Shown in pieces: positions 1 through 7,368 of a stretch of 64,000 nucleotides of DNA. This DNA comes from Candidatus Limnocylindrales bacterium (GTDB taxonomy: Bacteria; Desulfobacterota; Binatia; UBA1149; CAITLU01). Position 1 is the first letter of the stretch, and each line of letters opens with the position of its first letter. The notes beneath the pieces are model-generated. The model did no database searches. It worked only from the letters and a program-made list of their open reading frames with translations, and had not been told where the DNA came from. A program made the position numbers and the translations under genes. The stretch spans positions 1-64,000 of the forward strand of contig DASPNR010000031.1 of the NCBI GenBank assembly GCA_035626395.1, in the 5' to 3' direction.

Positions 1-212
1 AACTTCGCGACGTAGATCAGCCGGTGCTCGCGACCAGTGCGTACTCGAATCTCGCACACCCCGTCGCCAATACTCGCCATCGGTTTCCAGTCAGTCGGGT
101 CCAACCCGAGCTCAAGACGGTACACTTCGTAACCCGCGCGAGCTCAAGCTTCCGCGGGGAACTCACGGATGCACCGCCGCGTCGAGCCTAGCCATACCGC
201 TGGCTTGCTCAT
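1..212 (-). pseudogene. RelE/HigB-like (phage Gp49-type) toxin, broken by an in-frame stop; runs off the left edge
   Basis: Read on the minus strand from ATG at 212, the frame gives MSKPAVWLGSTRRCIREF, then PAEA, a TGA stop (plus-strand 144-146), and continues in the same frame as ARAGYEVYRLELGLDPTDWK followed by PMASIGDGVCEIRVR and LIYVAKF to the window edge. The LGLDPTDWKPM, GVCEIR and LIYVAKF segments are typical of Gp49-type RelE/HigB toxins, ribosome-dependent mRNA interferases of type II toxin-antitoxin pairs. The stop sits where such proteins often carry Arg, so a CGA to TGA change is the simplest explanation. The gene opposes the cassette direction and starts about 40 bp from the first attC site. 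The antitoxin would lie to the left, outside the window. Sequencing error cannot be excluded. Confidence 0.65.
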
Positions 213-222
213 CAAATGGCAC

Positions 223-240
223 AATACAAGAACTTGTATT
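223..240. promoter_or_regulatory. Perfect palindrome, candidate toxin-antitoxin operator
   Basis: AATACAAG-AA-CTTGTATT is a perfect inverted repeat with 8-bp arms, 10 bp upstream of the reverse-strand toxin start at 212. Type II toxin-antitoxin operons are usually autorepressed through such palindromes at the promoter. The assignment is by position and symmetry only. Confidence 0.5.
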
Positions 241-254
241 AGCCGGCAAGTCTA

Positions 255-338
255 CCATAACAATGCATGGAGCGGTCGGGCAATGGCGTCCTCGCGACGA
301 GGACGGTCTCGTGCCCGCCGCTCATGCTTTCGTTATGC
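255..338 (+). other. attC recombination site 1 (integron cassette)
   Basis: The outer pair is CCATAAC (255-261) and GTTATGC (332-338). The inner arms are GCATGGAGCGGTCGGGCA on the left and TGCCCGCCGCTCATGC on the right. They pair fully except for one extra G and one extra T in the left arm, the extrahelical bases expected of a folded attC. The site is 84 bp, within the usual attC range. Crossover is expected after the G at 332. The same core recurs at 889-971, 1780-1864 and 5904-5989, which supports a cassette array oriented left to right. Confidence 0.85.
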
Positions 339-356
339 TTTAAGTGAGGAGTGATT

Positions 357-854
357 GTGCCCCTGACACCATCGGAACGCGGAGACATTGCGGTTGCCGC
401 GCGTGTCCTCGAAACCCATTGCCCTTCGGTGGACGACCGGCGCGCCATCTGTGCGCAGTTGATTCGTTCTGTTGGAGTCGCCAACCGACTGTCACCGCGG
501 TCCTGGGCGACAACGCTTCAGGAGGACGGGTTCCGTCTCAATGTCGGAGCCGTAGAAGCATACTGGTTCTTTTCCGGCCGCACCGCAATCTTCGTCGTCG
601 GAAGCGCGCCGCAGTTGTCACGGCCCAACGTCATCGTGGATCGCATGCGGTACGGGCACATCGCCCAGCAGCATTGGCGGATCACATTTCCCGTATCTTA
701 CACCGCGGAGATCGCAGCCGAATTATGGGACTCCCATAAGGAATATCTGGAGGAAGCGGCTCTCACGGCGGATGGTCGGCCTCGTGGAACCTCCTTTCAT
801 ACGACCCATTCGGCAGGCTTGATCGACTATGCGAACAAGATCCCGGCTGCGTGA
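357..854 (+). CDS. Integron cassette protein of unknown function
   Basis: This 165-residue protein fills the cassette between attC1 and attC2. GTG at 357 is chosen because GAGGAG at 346-351 gives correct spacing; GTG at 351 overlaps that ribosome site. The stop is 34 bp before attC2, a normal cassette layout. The protein is soluble, with no signal peptide or membrane segment. Its centre (AYWFFSGRTAIFVVGSA, then a Trp/Phe-rich stretch ending HWRITFPVSY) looks like an alternating beta/loop fold. I do not recognise a family. Cassette proteins without known relatives are common. Confidence 0.7.
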   Translation: MPLTPSERGDIAVAARVLETHCPSVDDRRAICAQLIRSVGVANRLSPRSWATTLQEDGFRLNVGAVEAYWFFSGRTAIFVVGSAPQLSRPNVIVDRMRYGHIAQQHWRITFPVSYTAEIAAELWDSHKEYLEEAALTADGRPRGTSFHTTHSAGLIDYANKIPAA

Positions 855-888
855 CGGTGCTTACTTGGGTACCGCTAACCGATGTTTG

Positions 889-971
889 CATAACAGCGCA
901 CGGAGCAGCCCGGCATGGGCGTTGGCCTCACGTCCGGCGCCTCGCGCCGGCTGCTCATGCATCCGTTGGGC
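889..971 (+). other. attC recombination site 2
   Basis: The outer elements are GCATAAC (889-895) and GTTGGGC (965-971). The left inner arm GCACGGAGCAGCCCGGC pairs with GCCGGCTGCTCATGC, leaving an unpaired G and C on the left side and one mismatch. Length is 83 bp. It closes the cassette holding the 357-854 gene. Confidence 0.85.
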
Positions 972-1068
972 AGCATAGTTGTCGCTCTCTTCGGGACGCG
1001 TTTTTTCTGCGTCGTTGCCAGCGTGCGAACTTTTCTAGGGTCTTGCCGGGTCCAAGCCCGGCGGCGCC

Positions 1069-1096
1069 TTGCACGAGCCGGGGCCCGGCCTACACT
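1069..1096 (+). promoter_or_regulatory. Candidate hicBA promoter with palindromic operator in its spacer
   Basis: TTGCAC (1069-1074) and TACACT (1091-1096) resemble -35 and -10 boxes 16 bp apart, about 30 bp before the hicB start. The spacer holds the palindrome GCCGGG-G-CCCGGC (1077-1089). HicB antitoxins carry DNA-binding activity and repress their own promoter, so an operator here is plausible. A second similar inverted repeat, GCCGGGTCCAAGCCCGGC, lies just upstream at 1045-1062. Confidence 0.45.
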
Positions 1097-1124
1097 TGGC
1101 GGAATGTAGATGCGGAGCTGCGCC

Positions 1125-1334
1125 ATGCACACGTTCAACGTCGTAATCGAAAAGGACCCAGATACATCGCTCTACCTCGGGTACGTCCCGGGCTGGCCGG
1201 GGGCTCACAGCCAAGGTGCGTCGATCGATGAGCTGCATGCGAATCTGCGGGAGGTCGTAGCAATGTTGCTTGAGGACGGCGACCCGGAGTTCGAGTCGGA
1301 GTTCGTCGGCGTGCAGATCATTCGCGTCGCGTAG
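1125..1334 (+). CDS. hicB: HicB-family antitoxin
   Basis: This 69-residue protein begins MHTFNVVIEKDPDTSLYLGY and continues VPGWPGAHSQGASIDELHANLREVV. That is the HicB partial RNase H-like fold: a beta hairpin with the Y-V-P-x-x-P-G motif, then the GASIDEL helix that begins 'TxGxTxxEA'-type helices in the family. ATG at 1125 is preferred over ATG at 1110 because GGAG at 1114-1117 is well placed. The stop TAG overlaps the following GTG by one base, the usual hicB-hicA coupling. HicB neutralises the HicA mRNA interferase and represses the operon. Here the downstream hicA is truncated, so the antitoxin may be an orphan. Confidence 0.8.
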   Translation: MHTFNVVIEKDPDTSLYLGYVPGWPGAHSQGASIDELHANLREVVAMLLEDGDPEFESEFVGVQIIRVA

Positions 1335-1500
1335 TGGGAACAGTTCCGGTTCTAAAGCCACGTGAGGTGGCTGCGCTGCTTGAAGCGCTAGGCTTTCAGG
1401 AAATCCGACAGCGTGACTCGCACAAGCAGAGGTCATCGTGGAGCCGGACAAGACGGAACAGCTCATTGTGGTCATCACGGCGTACCCGATCGCGGAGTAG
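1334..1500 (+). pseudogene. hicA: Chimeric remnant: hicA 5' end joined to the 3' end of another toxin-like gene
   Basis: From GTG 1334 the frame reads GTVPVLKPREVAALLEALGF then QEIRQRDSHKQ, which is the HicA N-terminus up to the GSHxQ loop. The active-site His region and the rest of the fold are missing. At about 1427-1431 a second frame takes over: EVIVEPDKTEQLIVVITAYP then IAE and a TAG at 1498-1500. This looks like the last beta strands of a DUF4258-type toxin-like protein, a family often encoded next to DUF2283 genes as found here. A deletion that fused two adjacent toxin genes explains the junction. The DUF4258 name is tentative. Confidence 0.6.
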
Positions 1501-1507
1501 GCAACCT

Positions 1508-1777
1508 ATGCAACAGCCGTATCTCGAAGTTACCTTTCGTCATGGCAAGCCCATCGCCGGCTACTACTATCTTCCGCGTCCGACCAAACAGAAGAGCTAC
1601 CGCACGGAGAAGCTGAGTTCTGGTCTGCTCGTTGACTACAATCGCGCGGGGCGACCGATTGGAATCGAGATCACGGCGCCTGGCGAGATTTCGCTGACTG
1701 TCGTCAATCGGGTTCTGCGGCGGCTTGGGCAACAGCCTCTCCAGAAGCAAGAGCTGGCTCCACTGCTTGCCGCATAG
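1508..1777 (+). CDS. DUF2283-family protein
   Basis: An 89-residue protein starting MQQPYLEVTFRHGKPIAGYY, with a typical DUF2283 core: an aliphatic beta strand, then LVDYNRAGRPIGIEITAPGE. DUF2283 proteins are small beta-rich proteins of unknown function, frequently paired with DUF4258 genes, and have been suggested to act as antitoxins. The first ATG after the upstream remnant is used; no strong ribosome site is visible, so translation may be coupled to upstream reading. The hicA frame also runs in frame into this gene, so a fused product from 1334 is possible. The stop lies 2 bp before attC3. Confidence 0.7.
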   Translation: MQQPYLEVTFRHGKPIAGYYYLPRPTKQKSYRTEKLSSGLLVDYNRAGRPIGIEITAPGEISLTVVNRVLRRLGQQPLQKQELAPLLAA

Positions 1778-1779
1778 GT

Positions 1780-1864
1780 GCCGAACAATGCATGGAGCGG
1801 CCGGGCAGCGACGTTGCAATCCATCGCAAGTCTGTCGCGCCCGCCGCTCATGCCCTCGTTCGGC
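1780..1864 (+). other. attC recombination site 3
   Basis: GCCGAAC (1780-1786) and GTTCGGC (1858-1864) are perfect complements. The inner arms GCATGGAGCGGCCGGGC and GCCCGCCGCTCATGC pair with one extra G and one extra C on the left, as in attC1. Length is 85 bp. The arms are nearly identical to attC1, as expected in a sedentary array. Confidence 0.87.
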
Positions 1865-1885
1865 TGACAAGCCGCTGGAGAATCA

Positions 1886-2254
1886 TTGATAGTGGGGTAC
1901 ATCGGTTTGGTACTGGGGCTCCTGCTGTCAGCGTGCTCTGAGCAATCTCAAGTCAATGTTTTCGGGCCGGCTATCGTTCGAGTTGGCACGTCCTATGAAC
2001 TTGCGCTTCCCCGAGCGATGGCCCATGCGATCGAGCGAGCCGTGCCCGGATTCGAAGTCGAGGCCCTCGCCTCGTATGACGCGGACGTGCAGCGGTACTA
2101 CCGCATCACGGGCCGCCAAGTTCCGTGGGCTGTGGTTGCTGATTTTGACGGGGACGGCGCGCAAGATGTGGTAGTCGACGGCCACGTCGGCACCGTCTTC
2201 CACAGATTGGTCGTGTGGGGCGGCTCCGGTGGGTCCTACGCGTCGTCAGATTGA
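1886..2254 (+). CDS. Small predicted lipoprotein (cassette-encoded)
   Basis: A 122-residue protein with a short N-terminal signal ending in the lipobox LLSAC, so Cys17 would be lipidated and the protein anchored to a membrane. TTG at 1886 follows GGAG (1877-1880); GTG at 1892 is the alternative. The C-terminal part holds VVADFDGDGAQDVVVDG, an Asp/Gly-rich loop like the calcium-binding FG-GAP/VCBS repeats, followed by two beta strands. The function is unknown. It follows attC3 directly, and the site that should end this cassette (2285 on) is only half present. Confidence 0.6.
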   Translation: MIVGYIGLVLGLLLSACSEQSQVNVFGPAIVRVGTSYELALPRAMAHAIERAVPGFEVEALASYDADVQRYYRITGRQVPWAVVADFDGDGAQDVVVDGHVGTVFHRLVVWGGSGGSYASSD

Positions 2255-2648
2255 AGTCCGCTCCACTTGCTAGCCGCGTCGGTTGCCGAACAGCGCATGG
2301 GCGGGCTGGCCCTTGGCCGGACGGGATTTGCACCCGCTGGACGGCAAACGAAGTTTCATGGAGACATCGCATCCTCCAATTCCCATCGACCGGCATCGCT
2401 TGGTCGCACTGAAAGGCTCTGGAGACGCGCGAGGCTCCCGCCGACAAGCTCATCGCGCTCGAGAAGATGCTGGCTTCGCCGCGCAGGTTCACGCTTCCAA
2501 GGTGAAGGCGCACCAGGTCGCGCGCTCCGGCGGGCCGCCGGAGGAGTAGCGTGGGCAGCATTCCTGGCGCCGAGTGTGCCGATGGTTGACGAGAACCCTC
2601 CCCATCCGCTACAGCGACTGAGACGGCGAAAGCCGCCGGGGGAGAAAT
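2255..2648. other. Non-coding stretch after the lipoprotein gene
   Basis: Apart from the attC half-site at 2285, I see no gene with convincing start, codon pattern or family match. One frame near 2435-2500 reads ETREAPADKLIALEKMLASP, possibly a decayed coding remnant. The last bases carry GGGGGAG (2638-2644), the ribosome site of the next gene. Confidence 0.4.
2285..2310 (+). other. 5' half of an attC site (site 4, broken)
   Basis: GCCGAAC (2285-2291) followed by AGCGCATGGGCGGGCTGGC matches the left half of the neighbouring attC sites in outer box and spacing. No matching right half (a GCCAGCC...GTTCGGC pattern) is found within 300 bp. The site appears truncated, so the cassette boundary is lost here. 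Confidence 0.5.
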
Positions 2649-3914
2649 ATGCGACATTCCGCTCAGGCCGTGGTCGCGGCGTTGTTTATCATCCTGGCAC
2701 CCCGCATCGCCTCGGCGGACGCCGCTGCGGACTTGGCGGCGTGTCAGCGGGCCGTTGCCGACGCGAGTTCGAAGTACCAGGCGGCAGTCACCAACGCCGT
2801 CGACGGTTGTCTGAAGAAAATGTCGGTTGCCGTCATCGCCGGCGGGCTCGACACGAGCGCAGCGGCAACGAAGTCGGCCAAGAGGTGCGCGGCGGCGTTC
2901 CGAAAATTCGAGAACGCGATCAAACCGGACAGGGAGTTGGCGACCGTCTTCGACACCACGGTCGGCCGTGCGTGCAATCCCGCCGTCAATCCTGACCTCG
3001 AGCATGCGGAGTCCGACATCTGGCAGGTCGGAGCGACGACACTGGCGGCCGGCATCATCGGCAGCTACTGCAATGCCAACGTCGCAGGCCCTGCCACCAT
3101 CGACAGCTTCGCTGGATGGCGCGACTGCCTTCGGTCGGCGACCGAGTGCGAGGCGCGCGAAATGATCGCAACGCGCTGGCCTCGGGTGCTCGAGTACCTG
3201 GCGGCGCTGAAGGTGGAGCTCGCAATGATTCCGGACACCGCCGATGCACTCGCCGCGTTGGCGGCTCTCGACGCTGCGCTCGAGGGAGCCACGGAAGACA
3301 ACCGCCCGGAGATCGACTGTGCAAGACCGCGCGGGCTTCTCGTCACCGGTGCGATCAACTGTGGACCGGATCACGACTTTCTCACGAACGTCGAAGACAT
3401 CTTGTGCGAGACGAATCCCAGGACTCTCCATGACGGGTTTTTCCGGTACGGAGTGCCATTCGATCACACCGACAATGGCGACGGCACCGTGACGGATCGC
3501 GTGACCGGCCTTACCTGGGAAAAACTCGACTACAGCGACGGAGTTCACGACGTCGATTCGTACGGAGACTGGGCAACCATGGTCTCTGCCAAGATCACCC
3601 AGCTCAACGCATCGTCGTTCGCGGGGCACAGCGACTGGCGAGTTCCGAACCGGCGCGAGCTCGAAAGCCTGGTCCGGGTCGGAATCCATGCCCCGGCCAT
3701 CCAACCGGAATTCAACAACGGCTGCACAACAGGATGTTTGAACACCTCGTGCAGTTGTACGGCGTCGGCAGCGTACTGGTCCTCGACCGCTTATGCCGGC
3801 GATCCGTCCCATCGATGGATCGTGGACTTCGGTAGCGGCGTCGTCACTCACGTCGACAAGCACTCCGCACTCTACCGGCTGCGGGCCGTTCGCGGCGGCC
3901 TGGTGATCCCATGA
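2649..3914 (+). CDS. Secreted Lcl (DUF1566) C-terminal domain protein
   Basis: This 421-residue protein has a Sec signal peptide (cleavage near ASA-DA, residues 22-25). An Ala-rich helical N-terminal half follows with regularly placed Cys (CQRAV, DGCLKK, AKRCAA, ACNPAVNPDL). The C-terminal Lcl/DUF1566 domain covers about residues 275-418, with the signatures DNGDGTVTDRVTGLTW, DWRVPNRRELESLV and YWSSTAYAGDPSHRW. The domain occurs in collagen-like and other surface proteins with possible glycan binding. A strong ribosome site (GGGGGAG) precedes ATG. The stop overlaps the next gene (ATGA), a paralogue with the same layout, so the two are cotranscribed. The substrate is unknown. Confidence 0.8.
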   Translation: MRHSAQAVVAALFIILAPRIASADAAADLAACQRAVADASSKYQAAVTNAVDGCLKKMSVAVIAGGLDTSAAATKSAKRCAAAFRKFENAIKPDRELATVFDTTVGRACNPAVNPDLEHAESDIWQVGATTLAAGIIGSYCNANVAGPATIDSFAGWRDCLRSATECEAREMIATRWPRVLEYLAALKVELAMIPDTADALAALAALDAALEGATEDNRPEIDCARPRGLLVTGAINCGPDHDFLTNVEDILCETNPRTLHDGFFRYGVPFDHTDNGDGTVTDRVTGLTWEKLDYSDGVHDVDSYGDWATMVSAKITQLNASSFAGHSDWRVPNRRELESLVRVGIHAPAIQPEFNNGCTTGCLNTSCSCTASAAYWSSTAYAGDPSHRWIVDFGSGVVTHVDKHSALYRLRAVRGGLVIP

Positions 3915-5596
3915 AACGCCAACTCCAGGCCATGCTCTTTGTTGCGGCGATCCTGCTGCCGGCTGCTGGGTCGATCGCCGCGACCGCCGACGAGAGCCTG
4001 AGCAAATGCCAGATGGCGGTCGCGGCGCGGACAGCCAACTACGTCCGGTCCGTCGCGAAGGCCGTCGGGGAGTGCGTGGGCAATGTCTCGACGTCGGTCG
4101 TCCAAGGCGCTTCCCTCTCGGCGGCGGCGGGAGCGAACGCGGCGGGCTGCGCGTCCAAGCTTCGCAAGCTCCGGAACTCGAGCAAGCCGAAGAAGCAGCT
4201 CGACAGGAGACTCCGCGCCAAGATCGCTTCGGCCTGCGATCCTGCCGTCAATCCCAAGCTCCCGCACAGCGAGACCGACACCTGGGCCGTCGGCAGCAAC
4301 ACGCTCAGCGCGGCACGGCTTACCGAGTACTGCCTGAGGACTGGCGGCCCGACATCGATCGCGAGCGTCGACGAATGGACGAGCTGCCTGCTGGCGGCAT
4401 CCGACTGCCAGGCCAATCAAGCCATCGCGCTGCGCTGGCCGCGCGCGCTGGAGTACCTCGAGGCCGTCCGGGCAGCGCTCGCGGCGATGACCGGAACGTC
4501 CGACGCCGTCGCTGTCATCGCGGAGATCGAGCAGGCGCTCGAAGGCGCGTGGGACGATAACGTCGTCGAGGGTACCTGCGCACCGTCGATCGGGCTGACA
4601 GCGACGGGACAGACGATGTGCGACCAAGATGACGGAACGTTCGGCGCCTGCCCCGGTCCCGAACGCGGCCAGGACGGTGAAGCACAGTCCGGCATCCACT
4701 CGCGCTTCACTGACAACGGCGACGGAACGGTTACCGATCGGGCAACCGGACTGATGTGGACGCAGAGCTCACGAGACGCTTGGGTGAACGACGACAGCAG
4801 GGTCGTACCGGGGTGGAACAGCAGCCTGACGCTGCATCGCAATGTGCCTGGCGCGAGCCCCAGCGGAGGTGACTGGATCCTTTGGGCGTTCGGCTTCGCC
4901 GGCTATTCCGACTGGCGTGCGCCGAACCGTCGGGAACTGGAGAGCCTGGTCGATCTCAGCCGTCACGACCCGGCCATCGACCCCGTCTTCCATCACGACT
5001 GCACTCCCGGTTGTACTCTGGACGAATGCGCCTGCACGGCCTCAGGTCCGTACTGGACGACGACGCACGCCGAGGACTCGCCGCATTCATGGGCAGTCGA
5101 CTTCGCCGACGGCTCCGTCGTTCAGGTCTCGCGAGACCAGGCTCTGCCGGTACGCGCGGTTCGCGGAGGAAGTACGAATTTCGGAATTCCACTGGGAAAG
5201 CCGACCATACGACCGATCGACATCAAATCCCCCTGGAAGCAGTCCTGCGTGCTGATCACTTTTGTCGGAACCGACCTCGACGGCAGGTGCTTTCGCGGGC
5301 TTCACATCGTTTCCTCCCCCCAGAACGGCTTTCTCACGGAGTTCGTTTCCGGCGTCGCAACTCCGATCCAGCGGGACATCGACGCCGACGGATGTCCGTA
5401 CAACGGTAAACAAGACTGGCCGCCGGGATCGGAATACGCCATGACTCCCTTCGGCCACAACTTCCATAGGACACTCTGCTACGTGTCGTTCAGCTCCACG
5501 TTCACAGGCACCGACTCGCTGACTTGGCAGATGGTGGATTGGGAGGGCAACGTCAGCGACCCTGCGGTTCTCACGATCACCATCTTCGAGCCTTGA
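3911..5596 (+). CDS. Secreted Lcl (DUF1566) protein with a C-terminal Ig-like extension
   Basis: This 561-residue paralogue of the preceding gene overlaps it by ATGA. It has a signal peptide, the same Cys-containing helical N-terminal half (ACDPAVNPKLPHSETDTW matches ACNPAVNPDLEHAESDIW of its neighbour), then the Lcl domain (about 257-415; DNGDGTVTDRATGLMW, DWRAPNRRELESLVDL). A further 145 residues resemble a bacterial Ig/cadherin-like module (FTGTDSLTWQMVDWEGNVSD near the end). Tandem duplication followed by addition or loss of the last module explains the pair. Export to the cell surface is likely; the ligand is unknown. Confidence 0.8.
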   Translation: MKRQLQAMLFVAAILLPAAGSIAATADESLSKCQMAVAARTANYVRSVAKAVGECVGNVSTSVVQGASLSAAAGANAAGCASKLRKLRNSSKPKKQLDRRLRAKIASACDPAVNPKLPHSETDTWAVGSNTLSAARLTEYCLRTGGPTSIASVDEWTSCLLAASDCQANQAIALRWPRALEYLEAVRAALAAMTGTSDAVAVIAEIEQALEGAWDDNVVEGTCAPSIGLTATGQTMCDQDDGTFGACPGPERGQDGEAQSGIHSRFTDNGDGTVTDRATGLMWTQSSRDAWVNDDSRVVPGWNSSLTLHRNVPGASPSGGDWILWAFGFAGYSDWRAPNRRELESLVDLSRHDPAIDPVFHHDCTPGCTLDECACTASGPYWTTTHAEDSPHSWAVDFADGSVVQVSRDQALPVRAVRGGSTNFGIPLGKPTIRPIDIKSPWKQSCVLITFVGTDLDGRCFRGLHIVSSPQNGFLTEFVSGVATPIQRDIDADGCPYNGKQDWPPGSEYAMTPFGHNFHRTLCYVSFSSTFTGTDSLTWQMVDWEGNVSDPAVLTITIFEP

Positions 5597-5903
5597 ATCG
5601 TCGCGGCTTCCGAGAGGGTGTCGGCCTGACCGCCGCTCAGCTCTTCGTCCGCGCCGCCGACGGGCGTGATTTTCTCGCTCGAGTTGACGCGGGACGTGAA
5701 CACGATGCTCCCGCTGCTGGTCGCGGTACCGGTGGCGCACGCGTTTACTGCGTTCGCGACGTCCATCTCGGCGACCTCTGCGCTCCACAGAACGTGCGCG
5801 TATCCGGCCGGGCGGCTTCGGTGCAGCGCCGCGCGCCGGCGAGTCTGGGGACGCGTGGAGCAGCGCGGCGCCGCAAGTCAGGCGTGCAAGAGGTGCGTCG
5901 GTC
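5597..5903. other. Non-coding stretch before attC5
   Basis: No reading frame here has a ribosome site, a family match or a plausible protein composition. One plus-strand frame (5666 on) begins with a hydrophobic stretch but ends inside attC5 and is Arg-rich, so I do not call it. The stretch may be the decayed gene part of the last cassette. Confidence 0.35.
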
Positions 5904-5989
5904 GGCTAACAACACCAGGAGCGGACGGGCAGGGACGGCGGCGATGATGGCGAGCGTCTTCGCGCCCGCCGCTCAGGTACTCGTTCGGC
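5904..5989 (+). other. attC recombination site 5 (last in the window)
   Basis: GGCTAAC (5904-5910) and GTTCGGC (5983-5989) flank the arms CCAGGAGCGGACGGGC and GCCCGCCGCTCAGG, which pair with an unpaired A (and a second bulge near the left end) on the left side, as in the other sites. Length is 86 bp. No further attC is visible to the right, so this looks like the distal end of the array. The 246 bp that follow, up to the GNAT gene, hold no recognisable gene. Confidence 0.8.
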
Positions 5990-6235
5990 AGAATGGTTGT
6001 CGTTCGTATCGATATGTTCGCTTTCCGCGGTGCCGCAAGAGGACCCGGGCAACAGGAACTGCCGTTCCATCATCCGCTATGGCCCTGCCCGTGCCCGGAA
6101 CGTCAAGTGCTGTTGTAGGGGGCGGCGCCGTCTGCTGATCGCACACGGGCTGGCGAGCGAGCGCCAGTCGATCGCCCGTCAGCTTCCGAGCCTGCTGATG
6201 CCGGAAGCAAAGCGCTGTTGAACAGGCACTGCCGC

Positions 6236-6712
6236 ATGCACATCGAGCCATACCACCCCGACCACCTGGCGCAGATCATCGCTCTCTCGCTGCGGGCGTG
6301 GGCGCCGGTGTTCGCGTCGCTCGAGAAGGCGATGCCGCCGGCGCTCTACGATCATTTCTATCCCGATTGGCGCGACAGCCAGCGAAAGGTCGTCGAGAAG
6401 ACGTGCATGGCCGAAGATTCGACCGTCTGGGTCTCGCGCGTCGGTCAGCAAGTCGTAGGCTTTGCTGCGTTGAAGCTGGATGCCGAGGACGGGATGGGCG
6501 AGATCTACATGATCGCGGTCGACCCGGATCATCAGCGATCCGGCGTGGCCACTGCCTTGATGCAGCACGCGCTGGCTTGGATGAAGCAGCGGGGCGTTGC
6601 CGTGGCCATGGTCGAAACCGGCGCCGACCCGGGACACGCGCCGGCGCGACGCACCTACGAGAGCCTCGGCTTCAGCGAATTTCGGGTCGCTCGCTACTTC
6701 CTGAAGCTGTAG
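6236..6712 (+). CDS. GNAT-family N-acetyltransferase
   Basis: A 158-residue single-domain GNAT protein. The acetyl-CoA site (motif A) is IYMIAVDPDHQRSGVATALM with the Q/R-x-x-G-x-A/G signature, followed by the long helix and the ESLGFSEFRVARYFLKL motif B strand. ATG 6236 matches the usual family N-terminus (MHIxPYxPxDL); TTG at 6218 is in frame but less likely. The acceptor substrate cannot be read from sequence. It lies just outside the integron array and could be a former cassette gene, though nothing proves it. Confidence 0.85.
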   Translation: MHIEPYHPDHLAQIIALSLRAWAPVFASLEKAMPPALYDHFYPDWRDSQRKVVEKTCMAEDSTVWVSRVGQQVVGFAALKLDAEDGMGEIYMIAVDPDHQRSGVATALMQHALAWMKQRGVAVAMVETGADPGHAPARRTYESLGFSEFRVARYFLKL

Positions 6713-6939
6713 CGCCGCCGCGCCGCACCGACCACGGCCCCGGTCAGCACTCACCGCCGTTGGCCGTGCACCGCATCACCACCCGCCGCCGCGACACGAA
6801 CCGATGGCCACGCCGCACTGAGCCGCTGCCGCGCGTGCCTTTTCCAAAGCATCCGGGCATTGTCACCGCAGGCGCACGCTGCTGGAGACGGCCTCTTCCC
6901 GCTCGGCGCGCCGGACCGCGACGGGCACGGAGGCACTTC

Positions 6940-7368
6940 ATGGCAACCACGACGAGCACGGCATCGGAGTCGCCGATGGACTTCTGGGGCATCGTCCTCG
7001 GCATCTTCTCGCTCGGCAATCTTGGCAACGCCTTCTGGATGCTCGCCAGCCCGCCGAACTGGTACGAGAACCTCCCCGCGGGCGTTCCAGACTTCGGGCC
7101 TCTCAACGAGCACTTCGTTCGCGACATCGGCGCGATCTATCTGATGATCGCGGTGGCGCTGGCGGTTGCTGCCTTCTCCCGGCGCTGGCGCTTCATCGCC
7201 ACGGCTTCGGTCACGGTCTACCTCGCACTGCATGCGCTCGTGCACGTGCTCGACACGCTGCGCGGCCTGGTCGGTCCCGAGCATTGGCTCATCGACATGC
7301 CCGGCGTCTACATTCCGGCGATCCTTCTCGCGTTCATCACATGGAAGGTGGCCGACCAGCCGCGCTGA
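6940..7368 (+). CDS. Small integral membrane protein
   Basis: A 142-residue protein with about four hydrophobic helices (FWGIVLGIFSLGNLGNAFWM; DIGAIYLMIAVALAVAAF; FIATASVTVYLALHALVHVL; YIPAILLAFITW). CGGAGG at 6928-6933 supports ATG 6940. The helix pattern and the conserved His in ALHALVHVLD resemble DoxX/DUF4345-like small membrane proteins; no function can be assigned. Its 3' end overlaps the start of the next gene by 28 bp, so the two are probably cotranslated. Confidence 0.65.
   Translation: MATTTSTASESPMDFWGIVLGIFSLGNLGNAFWMLASPPNWYENLPAGVPDFGPLNEHFVRDIGAIYLMIAVALAVAAFSRRWRFIATASVTVYLALHALVHVLDTLRGLVGPEHWLIDMPGVYIPAILLAFITWKVADQPR

Noticed and set aside
5479..5766. Minus-strand frame of 95 residues with Ser/Thr-rich product
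   Set aside because: Mostly antisense to the second Lcl gene, with no start signal.
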